Origin: Dermatophagoides farinae
Taxonomy: Eukaryota; Arthropoda; Arachnida; Sarcoptiformes; Pyroglyphidae
NCBI RefSeq assembly: GCF_024713945.1
Contig: NC_134677.1
Span: forward strand, 3,537,001 to 3,601,000
Length of the DNA: 64,000 bases
Reading direction: 5' to 3'
The notes beneath the pieces are model-generated. The model saw nothing but the letters and a program-made list of their open reading frames with translations. It was not told where the DNA came from and made no database searches. Position numbers and translations under genes: made by a program. This document shows, piece by piece, positions 24,770-36,749 of this stretch. Within the stretch, counting starts at the first letter, position 1; every line of letters starts with the position of its first letter.

Positions 24770-27027
24770 TTATTTCAACGGTAAATGAGCATTGACTATT
24801 GGATTGTGATCAACTACTGTTGCTGATGGTTCCTGACCGATCATTGTGGATGAATCTCGCGAAAATTCTTTCATTCGAATTGTTTTCGACAGAGGATGTT
24901 TATTTGCCAATGATGATGATTTAGTCTGCATGCTGGTTGAAGGACTGAATTCCCATGATTGACGTTTTCGCTGTCGATCCGTTTTTGATTCATCAGTATG
25001 ATCCATTTGTATTTCGGTAGTTTGTATATTCATACGATAAGTTTTCGTATTTACAACACGATGATGATTATTATTATTGCGATTATGTTGATTATTGTGA
25101 TACCGATGCCTATGGTGATGATGATGATGATCGATACAATGACCAGTGGTGAGCAATGACCAGAATTGCATGAATATTAATCGAAAATAAAGGCGAAAAT
25201 TTTTAGACATAAAACCATAGATTATTGGATTGATTACAGAATTTAGATATGATAATAGAAATGTAACTGTACAATTGGAATAAATAGAAAAAAATGAAAT
25301 TTTTTTTCCAATTTCATTTGAATTACGATTGATAATTACCGGTAATAATTTCTTTCAGAATTCCTTCATTAGTTTCAGCAATCATGTTGAATGCACGAAG
25401 TAACCCGATAACTAATGTTGGTGCCCAACAAAGTACGAATAGAACCACAACGGCGACTAACATCTTGATTACCTATAATTGCAAAAAAAAAATTCATTTT
25501 ATTCTGATTTGGTAAAGCCGTTGGTCAACCTGTTTGACTGTTTGATTGTCTTCATCACTGGTTTTAAAGTGATGTGAACATTGTTGACAATATGAATGTC
25601 GTGAATTTCTTAGTGATTGTGTTGATGATGGTATGGATATATTATAATGTGATTGTATTGATGATGCAACCGATGTAGGTGTTGGTGGCGGAAATATATT
25701 ACCATTTCCCGGCTCACCAGTATCGACTGATTTTGTACTGTTTCGATTGAGGTAATGAGCTGCTGCCGCAGTCGATGTTGTCGAATCCGATGACAATGAT
25801 GCTGTGAATGCAGTCATATTACTGGGAAACGATGATCTCGATGATAAACAAACAGTAGCCGCTGTAGAAGTAGTCTCTGGACAATTCGAATGGCCATTAT
25901 TGTCTGACATACTGTCAATAAATTAATTGTTATAATAAAATTTCGATTAGTATAATGTACACTTACAAATAACAAGCATGTCCAAATCTCATTGCTGTGC
26001 GACGATGAAAAACGATCCATAAATGTGTACAAATTCTGGTATAAGTAAATATCATGACCAATGTCGGTAGAATCAATATGGTACAGATCTGATATACTTC
26101 ATAAACAATCCGTGCTTCATGCCATTTTTGATTCATATCCGATTCATCAGCCGCCCAATCCGAAGCAATACGTACACACCAGAAATGATCAGAATCATAT
26201 TCATCACCAATTCGAACCAACATCTTCCATAAATGAATAGGATTGGATTATATCCACTTGGAAAATCACATTATCACAGTAAATATTGCTTACATAGACG
26301 CCCACGGATGGAGATGCTAATATGGCCGATAAAAGCCATGTAAGACAGATCATCTTACGAATATGTCGCATGGAAAATGTAGCTCGACATTTTACAGGAT
26401 GTATGATGGCATAGTATCGTTCCACACTGATTATGGTCAATGTAAGCACTGAACAATAGGCGCTCAATGATTGAACATAATGGATGGCTTTACACATGAA
26501 TAGACCGAATGTCCATGTATAGGTTATGAGTTGAATAAACTATATTTGCGTTTGTGTTTATCACATTAATACAGTAATCAAGACATTTTGGAAATTATCA
26601 TCGTTTATAAGCCTACCTTGATTGGAATGCAAACACAAACCAATAATAGATCTGCAGTGGCTAATGATGCCAAAAATACATTGGATAATGTACGCATTCG
26701 AGGATAATGCGCAACAATATAAATGATAAGTCCATTGCCTATTGTGCCCAATACAAATGCCGACCCTGATAAGAATAATCATTATTTCAGCCATTTGAAT
26801 ATTCAACTAACGTCTACCAAGTGTTATCAACCAGTATCAAATTTATAAGACTTACCATAAAATAAAGCCGTCAATGTTGTTGTCAAATCAAATAAATTAA
26901 AATTTGGATATGATGAAGACGATGAGAATGGATCGTCAGAATTATTACCAATAAATTCATCCACATCAGCAATATTACTCATTCGATGATGATCATTATA
27001 ATCATTGTCAGTCATAAACGGATTCAT
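24770..27027 (-). CDS. Class A (rhodopsin-like) GPCR, probable neuropeptide receptor
   Basis: Seven exons (27027-26856, 26765-26617, 26539-26294, 26223-25967, 25911-25530, 25472-25340, 25266-24770) join in phase to 611 aa. The start is ATG 27025-27027; the open frame upstream of it has no ATG. TM1 contains GTIGN, TM2 LASLATADLLL, TM3 begins after Cys123 and ends ERY (147-149), ECL2 has FWCVRI for the disulfide, TM6 has FVLCWAPTL after KQVIK, and TM7 has NSVINPIIY. The extracellular N-terminus is acidic, with a possible N-glycosylation site NNS. Intracellular loop 3 is very long (about 125 residues, Ser/Thr-rich) and the C-tail is His/Asn-rich. Peptide-receptor features are clear; a trissin- or allatotropin/orexin-type receptor is possible, but the ligand cannot be assigned by eye. 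Confidence 0.88.
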
Positions 27028-30000
27028 GTTGTTGTCATTTATTATTCGTGAAACCAAAAAATTCGTGTTGTAGAATCATCGACAAACAGCAGTAGGATGT
27101 ATAAAAAAATTAAAATAATAATTCAAAATAGATAGCAGGCGATAAAAGAAACTAAATTAATGGACTTTAAAACAACGCAGTAGCAGTTTATTTGAAGATT
27201 GGTCAATCAGAAGACCAGGCAATGAAACCAGATAAAATATATTAATCGGAAAAAATTTTCGATTCAACCGAAAATTAGTTTTTTTTTATCAATGATATAT
27301 ATCGATGAGAATAGGTTGATTGGCCCAATAATGGTATCAATGAAAAAAAGAATTCAAGCATTAAATGATAAAATTGAATCAAATTGAGATTCAAAAGACA
27401 GAAGAAAAAAAAAAGAAAAATTATTCCGAACATACACACATCGAAACAAACTTTTTGTTTGTTGCCAAAGCAAACAATAATTTACGAATCGACAAATTGG
27501 AAAAAAAAGCGAAAAAAATGAAAAAATCACTTAGGCAAATTGTGATCATTGAATAGAAAAAAAAACATCAACACAAAACGACAAACACACATCTATCGAG
27601 AGTATTAATGAAAGAAAAAATCGTTGATGCCGAATATAATTCGGTAACAGCGAACATAAAAAATCATCAGCAATAGAAACAAAAAAAAAGGATTTGATCA
27701 TCCCGTTTTTGGGTGAAAAAAAGTTATCAATGTTGAATTTGGATTTGTTTTGAAAATAATCATTCAATCGAACTGTTGTTTTGTCATCAAACAGAACAAC
27801 GGATCAAAAAGCAAAATAAATTTTTTTTTTTTCGTTCGTTCATTATTGTTGTCGAAATAACATTCTTGCCATGATTTGATGATCATCATCATCATTATGA
27901 TTATGATGACAAACAAGTTTACAAGTTTATAACCAGATGTGAATTTTCAGATGCATTACAAACGATTTTAATCCCAAATTAGAATGAAATTGATAATCCT
28001 TTAGTTTCTATGAAATACATACACATACACACACATATGCACAACAGAATTAGAATAGACAATTCATAATAATCATTTGTTTGTCATTTCGAACTGGCGC
28101 CAATAATTTTGATTCATAGTTTCGTCAAAGATTTTTATTATTATCATTACACATTGAAAATAATGATATATAGACAATGAATACAATGAAAGACCAAATG
28201 GTCGAATAACAGATTTGGAATAAAGAAAATGAAAGAAGCAGAAATGATGGAAACTTTTTCAACTAGTGGTGCGGATATAGAAAAATAGGCATTTTCGCGC
28301 ATCCACAAAACAGCCAACTCTCAATCTATAATGACGATGATGATGATAACGGTATTAAATGTAACAAATGAAATAACCGAAAAAAAATATTGAAAGAAAA
28401 AAAATTTCTAGCAACGGAAAATGAAAATAACGACGATTGATGTGATAAAGAAACAAAATATTCCGGTGCTATCAAAAGCGGCACAAAATAAATAATCATT
28501 TCTTCTAATTATGATTTACGTTTTGCTTCAATGAACGAATTCAATAGATAGTGTTTAAGAATGAATTGGAAATGAAATTGGTTGATTTAAATATATAATT
28601 GTGAGACAGATAAAAAGCAAATAAAAGTATCGAACCATAAAAAGTGAGATATTTTTTTTTACTAAGAACACAACCGTTTTACACACCAACATAATAGAAA
28701 AAATGATAATGTTTCGGCTCAAGATTCTACACAAACATGAGACCAGCCGGTTTTTCGCGCTTGGATACATATGGATTAATCTTATGTAAGAATTTCTACA
28801 TAATCAAAAGATAACAGAATCTTTTTTTGCATGTTTCAACAGTCAAATAGACACTAAATTCAAGAGTTTAGGTCAATGCCATCATTGAATTCTCAAGAAA
28901 GAATCGAGTGAACATAAAAAAGGGTAGAAAAATAAAATTTATTGCCGAACAACAAATGACAAAAAACGATCGATGACGATCTCAGTTTGTTTGTTTGAAT
29001 ATCTCGCCAATTCACTTTTGGTTTTCATGAAATATTCTACACATTTATACGAACAATTAGGCAGAAGATGTTGAAAAAATGGGATATCATCACCATTAAC
29101 CATCATCATCGATCTCGATTTATAATGCTTAACTTTAATATTCAAACTTGAAATGCCGATGGGCGATTTAACTTGATTTGAAGCTTGTTTCATAAAATGA
29201 TCATCACATTGTGAACATCATCACTTGAAAAAAATGAAAATATTCAATTCAATGATAATTGTGATGAGAGCATAGCCAACTTCTTTAAAAAGTAAGAATT
29301 CAGCCAAAATACGGGTAAGTGAATAAAAAAGAATATGAAATGAATATAACCTCTTGGTGATGGTGATGATGATAAAACAAATTAAATAAATGAAAGATAA
29401 AATATACCAATTCATTCAAGCGGAAAGATTTCCATTTTCAATGGAATCTATCATCATTTTCAAAATAACCACATGAATGAGAAAAGAAATGAAATTAATT
29501 TAATTTGTTATTCGAAATATAATAGATTTATTTATAATGTTTCTTTTTTTTTGTTGAATTTATCAATCAAACATTAAATCAAAATTGAAGATGGAATCGT
29601 AAACAACAATTATAATTTAATGGTAATTAGATAGCGAATTCATTAAACAAATATAATGGATCAGAGTTATTAGAGTCAGCAGAAAATTTTAGAATTGGCT
29701 TGAACATAGATGCATACAATAAATCGATTCGTAATTTCATACAAAATCGATCCATTTATCATTCAATGCAACCCGGACCCTTTTACCATTCATTATTACA
29801 AGAATCTCAATCTTTTTGATTAGCAAATAGAATTTTATTTCTTCTATCTATCTGGTTTTGACAGAAATGTTGACTGTAGTGATGGTGGCAAATCATCAAA
29901 AAAATTTTCATACTGTATCAAATTTCAATGAATTAACTTTTAGCAATGAATAATTTTTATCTCTTCATCTAGATTTATATTCATCAAGAATTATAGGCAA

Positions 30001-32723
30001 TAAATTGATTGCCTAATAATAATCACACATCAGCTTTGGAATTTTTTTCTCCATTCTCTTCATGAACAACAACCAATAAAAAAAGGTCAGAAAATTTGTC
30101 TTTAGCATTGTTTTCTTTTTCTTTTGAAGAAAACTGGCCCAAATAATCATGATTTCTCTCAAATGTTGTTTGTTTCTATTTCCCAATCATTTTACCGTAG
30201 GCAAAATATAACGACAAAAACAACAGCAACGAAAAAAATCTACTTTCCACTTGGGAAAATTTTCAATTTAAAATGACAATGAAAGTCATTTCATTAGAAT
30301 TTATTTTAATCGGACAAAACAGAAATGAAAAATAAAATAAACAACAAACCAACTGACTGAAAGGTGAACAGAATGAAAATTTTTTTCATCGGAAAAGAAT
30401 GAAAAAACAAACGGTACAAACAAACAAATAAATAGAATGAAGCAAAACGGTTTTTTCCGAAAATTAGGCATCACTTCACTCCGAACCAGAATTATCATAT
30501 TCACAATGATTGAATATATACACACAGAGTAGAAAAAGATAAAAAACGAAGGAAATCAATTCAACTTTTTTTATGAAAAAAAACTTTATCCACGTCATCA
30601 TCATCATCATCATCATCCAATGTGGTTATCGGTGAATTCTACATTTAGTGAGATTTTTTCATTTTTATTATTACTTTTTGTTCCGAAATAATCAATAAGT
30701 TCAACAAACTTGATGTAGCCAAATAGGTAATTCCTCATTAAATTCTCAAGCCTTAGACATTCAAATTCTTACCATGGAAAAAGAAAAAAAGGCAAAATGA
30801 ACAATTCGAATTCTCATCGCACTTTTATAAAATTTAATTTTCGTTCAAAAAGAAAAGAAAAAAATCAACATAACCTAAATAAAAAAAAACAATCGATTTG
30901 GTAAAACAGAAACACCCGAAATGATAAATTTATTTAAAATTCAAAACGGAAATCTGAATTGTTGAAAAATAGAGAAACAAAAAATACAGATAGACGGTTT
31001 CACAATCGTCATCATCATCATCATGCATTGAATTGTGAATCAATTAATGTGTTAGCTGTGAATGTAAGCGTTTGGATCACCGGCCAACGAACGGATAATG
31101 ATGTTGGTTCAAGTAGCCAATATAGTTAATTTAATTAATGATCAATGACTTATTCTCATTACTCATAGTTATCATCATCACAGCAGAATATTCCTTTATC
31201 ATCCACTATAGATAATTATCGAGTCAAGTTCTGGCTTTTCGGTAATGCAATAATAATGATATGGAAACGGGTAAACATAAGTGTGTGTAACTGATCAATC
31301 GATAGTTGCGTGTATCGATCATATCATATTGAACGGAATTCCGATGAATGATCTTTTTTTTTGGTATACTTCCCACTCCCACACTTTGACAGAATAGATG
31401 ACCAAACAAAAAAAAAAATAGAGAAAAAAATTATGCGATTTGCCACACACCATTTCAAATTTCTTGTATTCGAAGCCCGCGGTTTTGTTCCACGAATTCA
31501 TTTCTCGAGATTTTGTGGAAGGTCACTCTCATTGTATTATTTTCATTTGCCCATATGTTGGTTGTCTTCATCACTTTCACTATTGAATTATTTTTAAGTT
31601 AAAGCTCATCCTGTTTACAGATTCTAGATTCTATAGCACACACACACATATATATATAAACAGATAGAAATGTGTAGGCGTTAGGTACCATATTCTAATT
31701 TTGATGATCTCTTAGTGTAGGAACTTTTTTTCGGGATAAATGAACTTCTCAATCTAAATAAAAAATAATTTCACGTTATGTTGGTGCCTACCAAAGCGAT
31801 TACTTTCCATTGGGGGTACTGTTTTTTTGGCTGTTGTTTGAATTCGTCTTTTATTTATCTTGGAATTTTTTGTTCTTTTATTATTGTTAGCTGTTTGTCT
31901 TTTCTGGCCTTTCGAAATATGTTAGAAATAGGCTAAAGGTATGAGAGATAGTGAATAATTCATAGTGAATATATATGAATAAAAGCCCCAAAGATATGGA
32001 AACTGTCGGATGTTATTTTGTTTGATGGGGAATATAAGAATGATTTCGAAAACAAATTTCTCCTCTGACAATCCAATATCAATCAATCAATCAATAGAAT
32101 CGTGATCAGTTTACACAGTAAGTAGTCTATTGTCTCGAACAAAACATATACATTTAGTTTAGCTTGAGGAATAAAAATCGATCATTGAAAATCTATAAAC
32201 ACATAAAGAATATAATCAGACAATGGGATCAACATATAGCACGATAAATAATTATTAATTCATTCACCCGAATTCAAATGAATTATTGGCCATTCTATCT
32301 TTAAATTGGCTGAAAGGATACAATATTCGTATGCAATTCTGGTACATCAATTCGATTTATAATAAAAACAATAAATCATAAATTCACATCATCCATTTTT
32401 ATTCTTTACATCAATAATAATAACAATAATATTCTTGATGGCAATGATCCGTACTTTCATCATGAAAAATTCGAAAATCTAAATAATGGTCCACGAAGGA
32501 TCAATTTTTTTTGAATAGTTAATTAATTGATTAATTGACAAGATTCTGGATAATAAAGCATTCAAAATTGGACAGACGTCTGTCAGTAACTGAAAAATTA
32601 AATTCTTAACAAGTGAATATAAAGTGTTAGGAAAAAATATTTGATTCGTAAACGAAATTAATTTGATTTAGTTCGATCCAAGAAATAGAAAAACAATCAA
32701 AAAAGGAAAATGAAATATGTCGT
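27028..32723. other. Long non-coding block upstream of the GPCR
   Basis: About 5.7 kb, very AT-rich, with many A and T homopolymers and TCA/ATC tracts (30595-30617 and near 31008-31024). No open frame shows coding character and I found no RNA gene. It lies upstream of the GPCR start and downstream of the ANCHR-like gene, so it may hold GPCR 5' UTR exons and tissue-specific enhancers. Confidence 0.5.
30595..30617. repeat. TCA trinucleotide repeat
   Basis: About seven to eight uninterrupted TCA units in the non-coding block upstream of the GPCR. Confidence 0.85.
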
Positions 32724-33478
32724 TCAACAACGCTGAGACTGTGATGATTGATAAGGTTGCGTTCGATGGCCACGCATATCGCGATCACGATGAAGTTCCC
32801 TAATTTGAATGATTGTCAATCATTATCATAAAATTATTATGAAATTAAAAAAATGTTATGCTAAACTAACCGAAAACAATCGAGACAATAAATGTCCATA
32901 TCACAATCGATACAACGTACGACACCATCCTCATTACAGGTGGTACACCAATCTACATCATCGTTGATTACTTCATTCAGTTGTTCGTCATCGTCGGCTA
33001 TTACATCGGGAATTTCATCATCATTACCATCATCAAGACTACGCTCACGGATTTCAAGGCTTCGACGCATCACAAGTTGATGTATAAGATTACCTGTTTG
33101 TTTGAATTTTTTCAGCATTGGGTTCTTTCGATTCTTGTTAATGCTTAATTCTGCCTGTTCTGTGGCCAATTTTTCCAGTCGTTGTTCCAATTCTTTATCG
33201 GCAACAATCAATGATTCGTTCTTCTTCTCATCAAGCGAAACTTCTTGCATGAATTGTTGTAATAAATCATCGGCTTCTTCCACGGCTGTTCGATGTTTTT
33301 TTATCGACAACAGCTTAACAGGGGGCTCTTGTGCTGAATAGAAATTGGGATCACGTTCATTAAGTTTAGCCAAACGTAATTCGATTTCTTTTTGCAATTC
33401 TTTGGATTTATTTTTTCGAGCCAGTTCATTTACTGTTTCATCAAGGCCACGAAGACGTTGTTCAATTTCTTCGTCCAT
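32724..33478 (-). CDS. ZFYVE19: ANCHR/ZFYVE19-like abscission checkpoint protein, short form
   Basis: Exon 1 is 33478-32871 and exon 2 is 32799-32724; a 71-bp intron; 227 aa. An in-frame TAA directly precedes the ATG, fixing the start unless an upstream exon exists. The N-terminal 150 residues are charged and helical with two LxxRLxxL-type repeats and a DDLLQQFMQEVSLDE segment resembling the helical region of human ANCHR. The C-terminus is a B-box-like zinc finger: Cys-x2-Cys, Cys-x2-Cys, Cys-x2-Cys and then a His pair in HRDRDMRGHRTQPY. Human ANCHR binds VPS4 and delays cytokinetic abscission. The N-terminal FYVE-like finger of the human protein is absent here. The gene is head-to-head with RRP36. 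Confidence 0.75.
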
Positions 33479-33810
33479 TTATGTGGTGAAAGCAATCACA
33501 CCAATGAGCTGATTAAATTCGAAAATCCAAGTTTACTTTGTTTGGATCAGAAAAAAATCAAATTAAAAAGTTTTGTAGAAAACATTAATTATCGAATAGA
33601 CAATAGATAATCACAATATTCTGCTTACCTAATGTATTCTGTTGAGATTGGGCGATGTATATATTATTTTATTCTTCAAGTAAACAATTGCTGAATTATG
33701 CACGAATATATACAGACACCCACATACAGAAAACGTAATGTGTAACAAAAATCGAGAAAAGAAAAATGAGAAACAAAACAAATGCAACAATAACATTATC
33801 GTTGTATCGC

Positions 33811-33819
33811 TAGATGGCG
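33811..33819 (+). promoter_or_regulatory. TAGATGGCG element (CTCF/YY1-like) upstream of RRP36
   Basis: A second copy of the element seen upstream of RPL35, in the context GCTAGATGGCGT, 144 bp before the RRP36 ATG. Confidence 0.4.
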
Positions 33820-33911
33820 TTCATATCAATCAAATGAACTCAAATCAAATCATCAACAATTATAAAAATAATAATAAAAAGAATCAAATAATTTTTTTTT
33901 TACTAGCATAA

Positions 33912-33917
33912 CACGTG
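33912..33917. promoter_or_regulatory. CACGTG E-box in the RRP36 promoter
   Basis: A perfect E-box, followed directly by ATTGG (CCAAT complement), 46 bp upstream of the RRP36 ATG. Ribosome-biogenesis genes are frequent Myc targets; binding here is inferred. Confidence 0.4.
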
Positions 33918-33962
33918 ATTGGATGGACATATATGTAAACCGATTCTTGTGAAAACCTGAAA

Positions 33963-34751
33963 ATGGATAATGATATTAGTGAAGGTTTGAAATTTTTATT
34001 ATTCTCTAATGTATTTCTTATGTTTTAATTTTTTTCAGATCTATCACATGTTCCATTCGAAGAGTTGCTCAACATAAAGGAAAAATTGGGTACCAAAGTT
34101 TATCGACAAACTGTATTGAAACCACTGAAAATCATTCACTCTTCGGGTATTGATGATAAAAATGAAAATAATCAACAACCTAAGACAAAAATAACGATTA
34201 AAAAGCGAAAAAATAACCTGTCGGAACCTATCGAAGTTTCATCAAAGAGATTGGATTATCGATTCTACTCCAATAATGACAAGCAAATAAAGACATTTCG
34301 TGATCCTCGATTTGATGAACAATGTGGCCAATTTCGTTCGGATAAATTTGAACAAAACTATAATTTTCTCACTGATATGAAACGCAAAGAATTGGATGAT
34401 TTACGACGACGCTTGAAAAAGGCAAAAAATGTGGAAATTAAAGAAAAAATAAGATTCCTGATGCAACGTATAACCAATCAAATACATGCGGATGAAGAAC
34501 GTGAACGAACCAAACGTATACGACAAAAATTGGCTCGAACCAAACAATTTGATGTTACTGAACAAACAAATGAATCCAATAACGACCGTTCATTAAAACG
34601 GAAATTCGTTAATAAAAGTCAAATTAAACGAACAAAATTGCTGGAAAAATACAAACTACTTAAAGAATCGGGTAGACTACAAAAATACATGGAAAGAAAA
34701 CGGAAAAAATTGGCCGCTAAAGATCGGAAACGAATGCCTACAATTGTTTGA
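33963..34751 (+). CDS. RRP36: Ribosomal RNA processing protein 36
   Basis: A tiny first exon (33963-33984, 22 bp) joins through a 54-bp intron to exon 2 (34039-34751), giving 244 aa. The family signature is present: the N-terminal VPFEELLNIKEKLGTKVY, the central RDPRFDEQCGQF followed by NYNFLTDMKRKELDDLRRRL, a long Lys/Arg/Glu-rich helix, and the C-terminal MERKRKKLAAKDRKRMP. RRP36 is a nucleolar component of the 90S/SSU processome needed for early cleavages of pre-rRNA that release 18S. The protein is strongly basic. It lies tail-to-tail with HDAC3, the stops only 79 bp apart. The first exon encodes only MDNDISE, so the splice is needed to supply the start. Confidence 0.92.
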
Positions 34752-34806
34752 TATGTACAAATTGATTTAATTTAACCCTTATCCAAATGAAATAATTTGT
34801 TTACAA

Positions 34807-34812
34807 AATAAA
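34807..34812 (+). terminator. Poly(A) signal of RRP36
   Basis: AATAAA 55 bp past the RRP36 stop and about 20 bp before the HDAC3 stop. Cleavage 10-30 bp downstream would extend RRP36 mRNA to or into the end of the HDAC3 coding region on the other strand. Confidence 0.5.
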
Positions 34813-34830
34813 TTCCAAAAATAATGAGAA

Positions 34831-36138
34831 TCATTCATGCATTGTATCATCAGATTGTTGTTGTTGCTGATCCGAATGATCATAGAATTCATTAATGGCT
34901 TCCTCTTTGGTCAATGGTTTCATGGCCAGATCATCAGCCGAAACCCAAGGCGGTGGTACATGGTGCATCTGTACGGATGGTGCACCTTCCAACATACGTA
35001 GATTTTCCTGTACAAATTTAACAATACTTTCCAGATAGGATTTTGTGTTATGATTATGTTGATGTGTTTCATTATTTCGAATGGATTTTTGATCAGAACC
35101 AGGAGGTTGTACGAGATCATCGAGTAAAGTAAAATTTGGTGCAAAATATTCAATATATTCCATTAATGGTATATCGTTGGGAACTTCTTTTTCCACCAGC
35201 AAACTTGTTTCATATGTCCAACATCTTGCTACATTACGTAAGGTGTATCCGCCACCGCCCAAAACCAATAATGGTATGCCCAAATTTTTGACATATTTAA
35301 CACATTCACCATGGCCACGAAATGATAGATTAAAACAGCCAAGACGATCAGCGTGAAGTGAATCGGCGCCACATTGTAATACGATGGCAGTCGGTTGATA
35401 TATTGAGACAACATCATTTATAATCGGTTTGAACACGCTAAAATAGCCGGCATCATCGATACCATCTTTTAATGGAACATTCACAGCATAATGACGTCCA
35501 GATTCATAACCGATTTCATACATATCACCGGTACCAGGAAAAAAGGCACCATATTTATGGAACGAAACAGTCATTACACGATCAGTTAGATAGAATGCTT
35601 CCTGTACACCATCCCCATGATGGATATCTATATCGATGTACAGAACACGTGGATTATATTTAAGAAGCTCGAGTATTGCTATGACAATATCGTTCACATA
35701 GCAAAATCCGGATGCTTCAAATTTCTTTGCGTGATGGAGGCCACCCGACCAATTGATGGCAATATCGGCAACTTTATCATTTAATTGACAAGCACCATGT
35801 AAACTGGCTCCAGTATATCGTGTACAGAATTCATAAAGGCCTTCGAATACGGGACAATCATCACCGACACCAAACTGTGAGATCACCTTCTGGAATTGAG
35901 GTTGATTTGATGGTGTCACATGGTATAGAAAATCAACATATTCTTCTGAATGAAATCGACACATATCATGATAGGTTGCACGATATGGCCGATAAACATT
36001 CATGTATTTATGAAGACCGTAGTTAAGAACTAAACAATTTGTCACTGCCAATCGTTGTGGTTTCATCGGATGATTGGTTCCATAATGAAAATTACCAACT
36101 TCAGGATCATAAAAATATGTTACACGTTTTTTGCTCAT
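34831..36138 (-). CDS. HDAC3: Histone deacetylase 3
   Basis: An intronless 435-aa class I deacetylase that aligns with human HDAC3 along its length. Seen directly: [13 protein letters not shown] and HPMKPQRL at the start, [20 protein letters not shown] with the catalytic His pair, [17 protein letters not shown] with the zinc-binding Asp and His, [16 protein letters not shown] with the third zinc ligand, and the tyrosine-bearing [17 protein letters not shown]. The pattern [12 protein letters not shown] and the Arg residues of DRLG and RNVARCW fit the inositol-phosphate-contacting site of the HDAC3-NCoR/SMRT complex. The C-terminal tail is His/Asn/Gln-rich and ends acidic, more divergent than the core. 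It is head-to-head with the SR protein gene and tail-to-tail with RRP36. Confidence 0.97.
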   Translation of the reverse strand: MSKKRVTYFYDPEVGNFHYGTNHPMKPQRLAVTNCLVLNYGLHKYMNVYRPYRATYHDMCRFHSEEYVDFLYHVTPSNQPQFQKVISQFGVGDDCPVFEGLYEFCTRYTGASLHGACQLNDKVADIAINWSGGLHHAKKFEASGFCYVNDIVIAILELLKYNPRVLYIDIDIHHGDGVQEAFYLTDRVMTVSFHKYGAFFPGTGDMYEIGYESGRHYAVNVPLKDGIDDAGYFSVFKPIINDVVSIYQPTAIVLQCGADSLHADRLGCFNLSFRGHGECVKYVKNLGIPLLVLGGGGYTLRNVARCWTYETSLLVEKEVPNDIPLMEYIEYFAPNFTLLDDLVQPPGSDQKSIRNNETHQHNHNTKSYLESIVKFVQENLRMLEGAPSVQMHHVPPPWVSADDLAMKPLTKEEAINEFYDHSDQQQQQSDDTMHE

Positions 36139-36289
36139 ATTAGTAACAAGTGAATATTATAATAATTATTTAAAATGTCAATGATCGATAAAGCTTTGGT
36201 CTCTTTTGACAAATAATTTATATTTTGAGATTCAACACTTGAATAAAACAGATGGAAACAAAAGTATCTTAAATTTTAATATTCGCTTA

Positions 36290-36298
36290 TAGATGGCG
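36290..36298 (+). promoter_or_regulatory. TAGATGGCG element (CTCF/YY1-like) upstream of HDAC3
   Basis: Third copy of the recurring element, context TTATAGATGGCGATA, 152 bp upstream of the HDAC3 ATG and on the strand opposite to that gene. Confidence 0.4.
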
Positions 36299-36572
36299 AT
36301 ACACGATAACTAATCAAATTTATGGTTTTTAAAGTTTTTTTATTAATCTTTATGAAATATTCGATCATTTAATTTTTAAATCAATATGAAATTGCTCTCT
36401 AAATTGAGATTCTGATAGAATAATTGATTTTTAAATAAAATTAATGAATGAAATTTGAAAAAATTAAATAAAAATCGAAAAATATAAAACATTGTATATG
36501 AATGGTAGCAATGATATGAGCAAAATTTCATTATTGCTTCAACTTTTACCATTGTAACATTGAGCCCCACTT

Positions 36573-36586
36573 TCACTTGCAAGTGA
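36573..36586. promoter_or_regulatory. Perfect 14-bp palindrome TCACTTGCAAGTGA
   Basis: A perfect inverted repeat about 165 bp upstream of the SR-protein ATG. Each half contains CACTT/AAGTG, the core recognised by NK-2 class homeodomain factors. A dimeric factor site is an inference; chance cannot be excluded. Confidence 0.4.
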
Positions 36587-36749
36587 GCATTTGTTCGGTG
36601 TGCTTTCTACCATTATATTCTCTCACTTTCACTCGATTCTTATTTTGATCAATTTTTTTTCTATTTGTGAATTTTTGATTTCGAATTTTTTCGATTTGAC
36701 TTGCTTTTTCTTTTGGGACAAAAATTACAGATTATTGAAAACGTAAGAA

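Larger units (their letters stand above)
33479..33962. promoter_or_regulatory. Bidirectional promoter between ANCHR-like gene and RRP36
   Basis: 484 bp separate two opposed ATGs. The interval holds a TAGATGGCG element (33811-33819) and an ACACGTGATTGG composite (E-box at 33912-33917 followed by a CCAAT-box complement). No other coding sequence is visible. Confidence 0.5.
36139..36749. promoter_or_regulatory. Bidirectional promoter between HDAC3 and the SR protein gene
   Basis: 611 bp between opposed ATGs. The HDAC3-proximal side carries a TAGATGGCG element (36290-36298). The SR-proximal side carries a perfect 14-bp palindrome (36573-36586) and CT-rich repeats of the form CTCACTTTCACT near 36614-36632. 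No coding sequence is visible. Confidence 0.5.

Noticed and set aside
27028-27057. Extending the GPCR N-terminus upstream of ATG 27027
   Set aside because: The upstream stretch is open but its first codon is TTG and it has no ATG.
22989-30617. Trinucleotide repeat tracts considered as a CRISPR array or satellite
   Set aside because: They are simple TCA microsatellites with no spacer structure, in a eukaryotic sequence.
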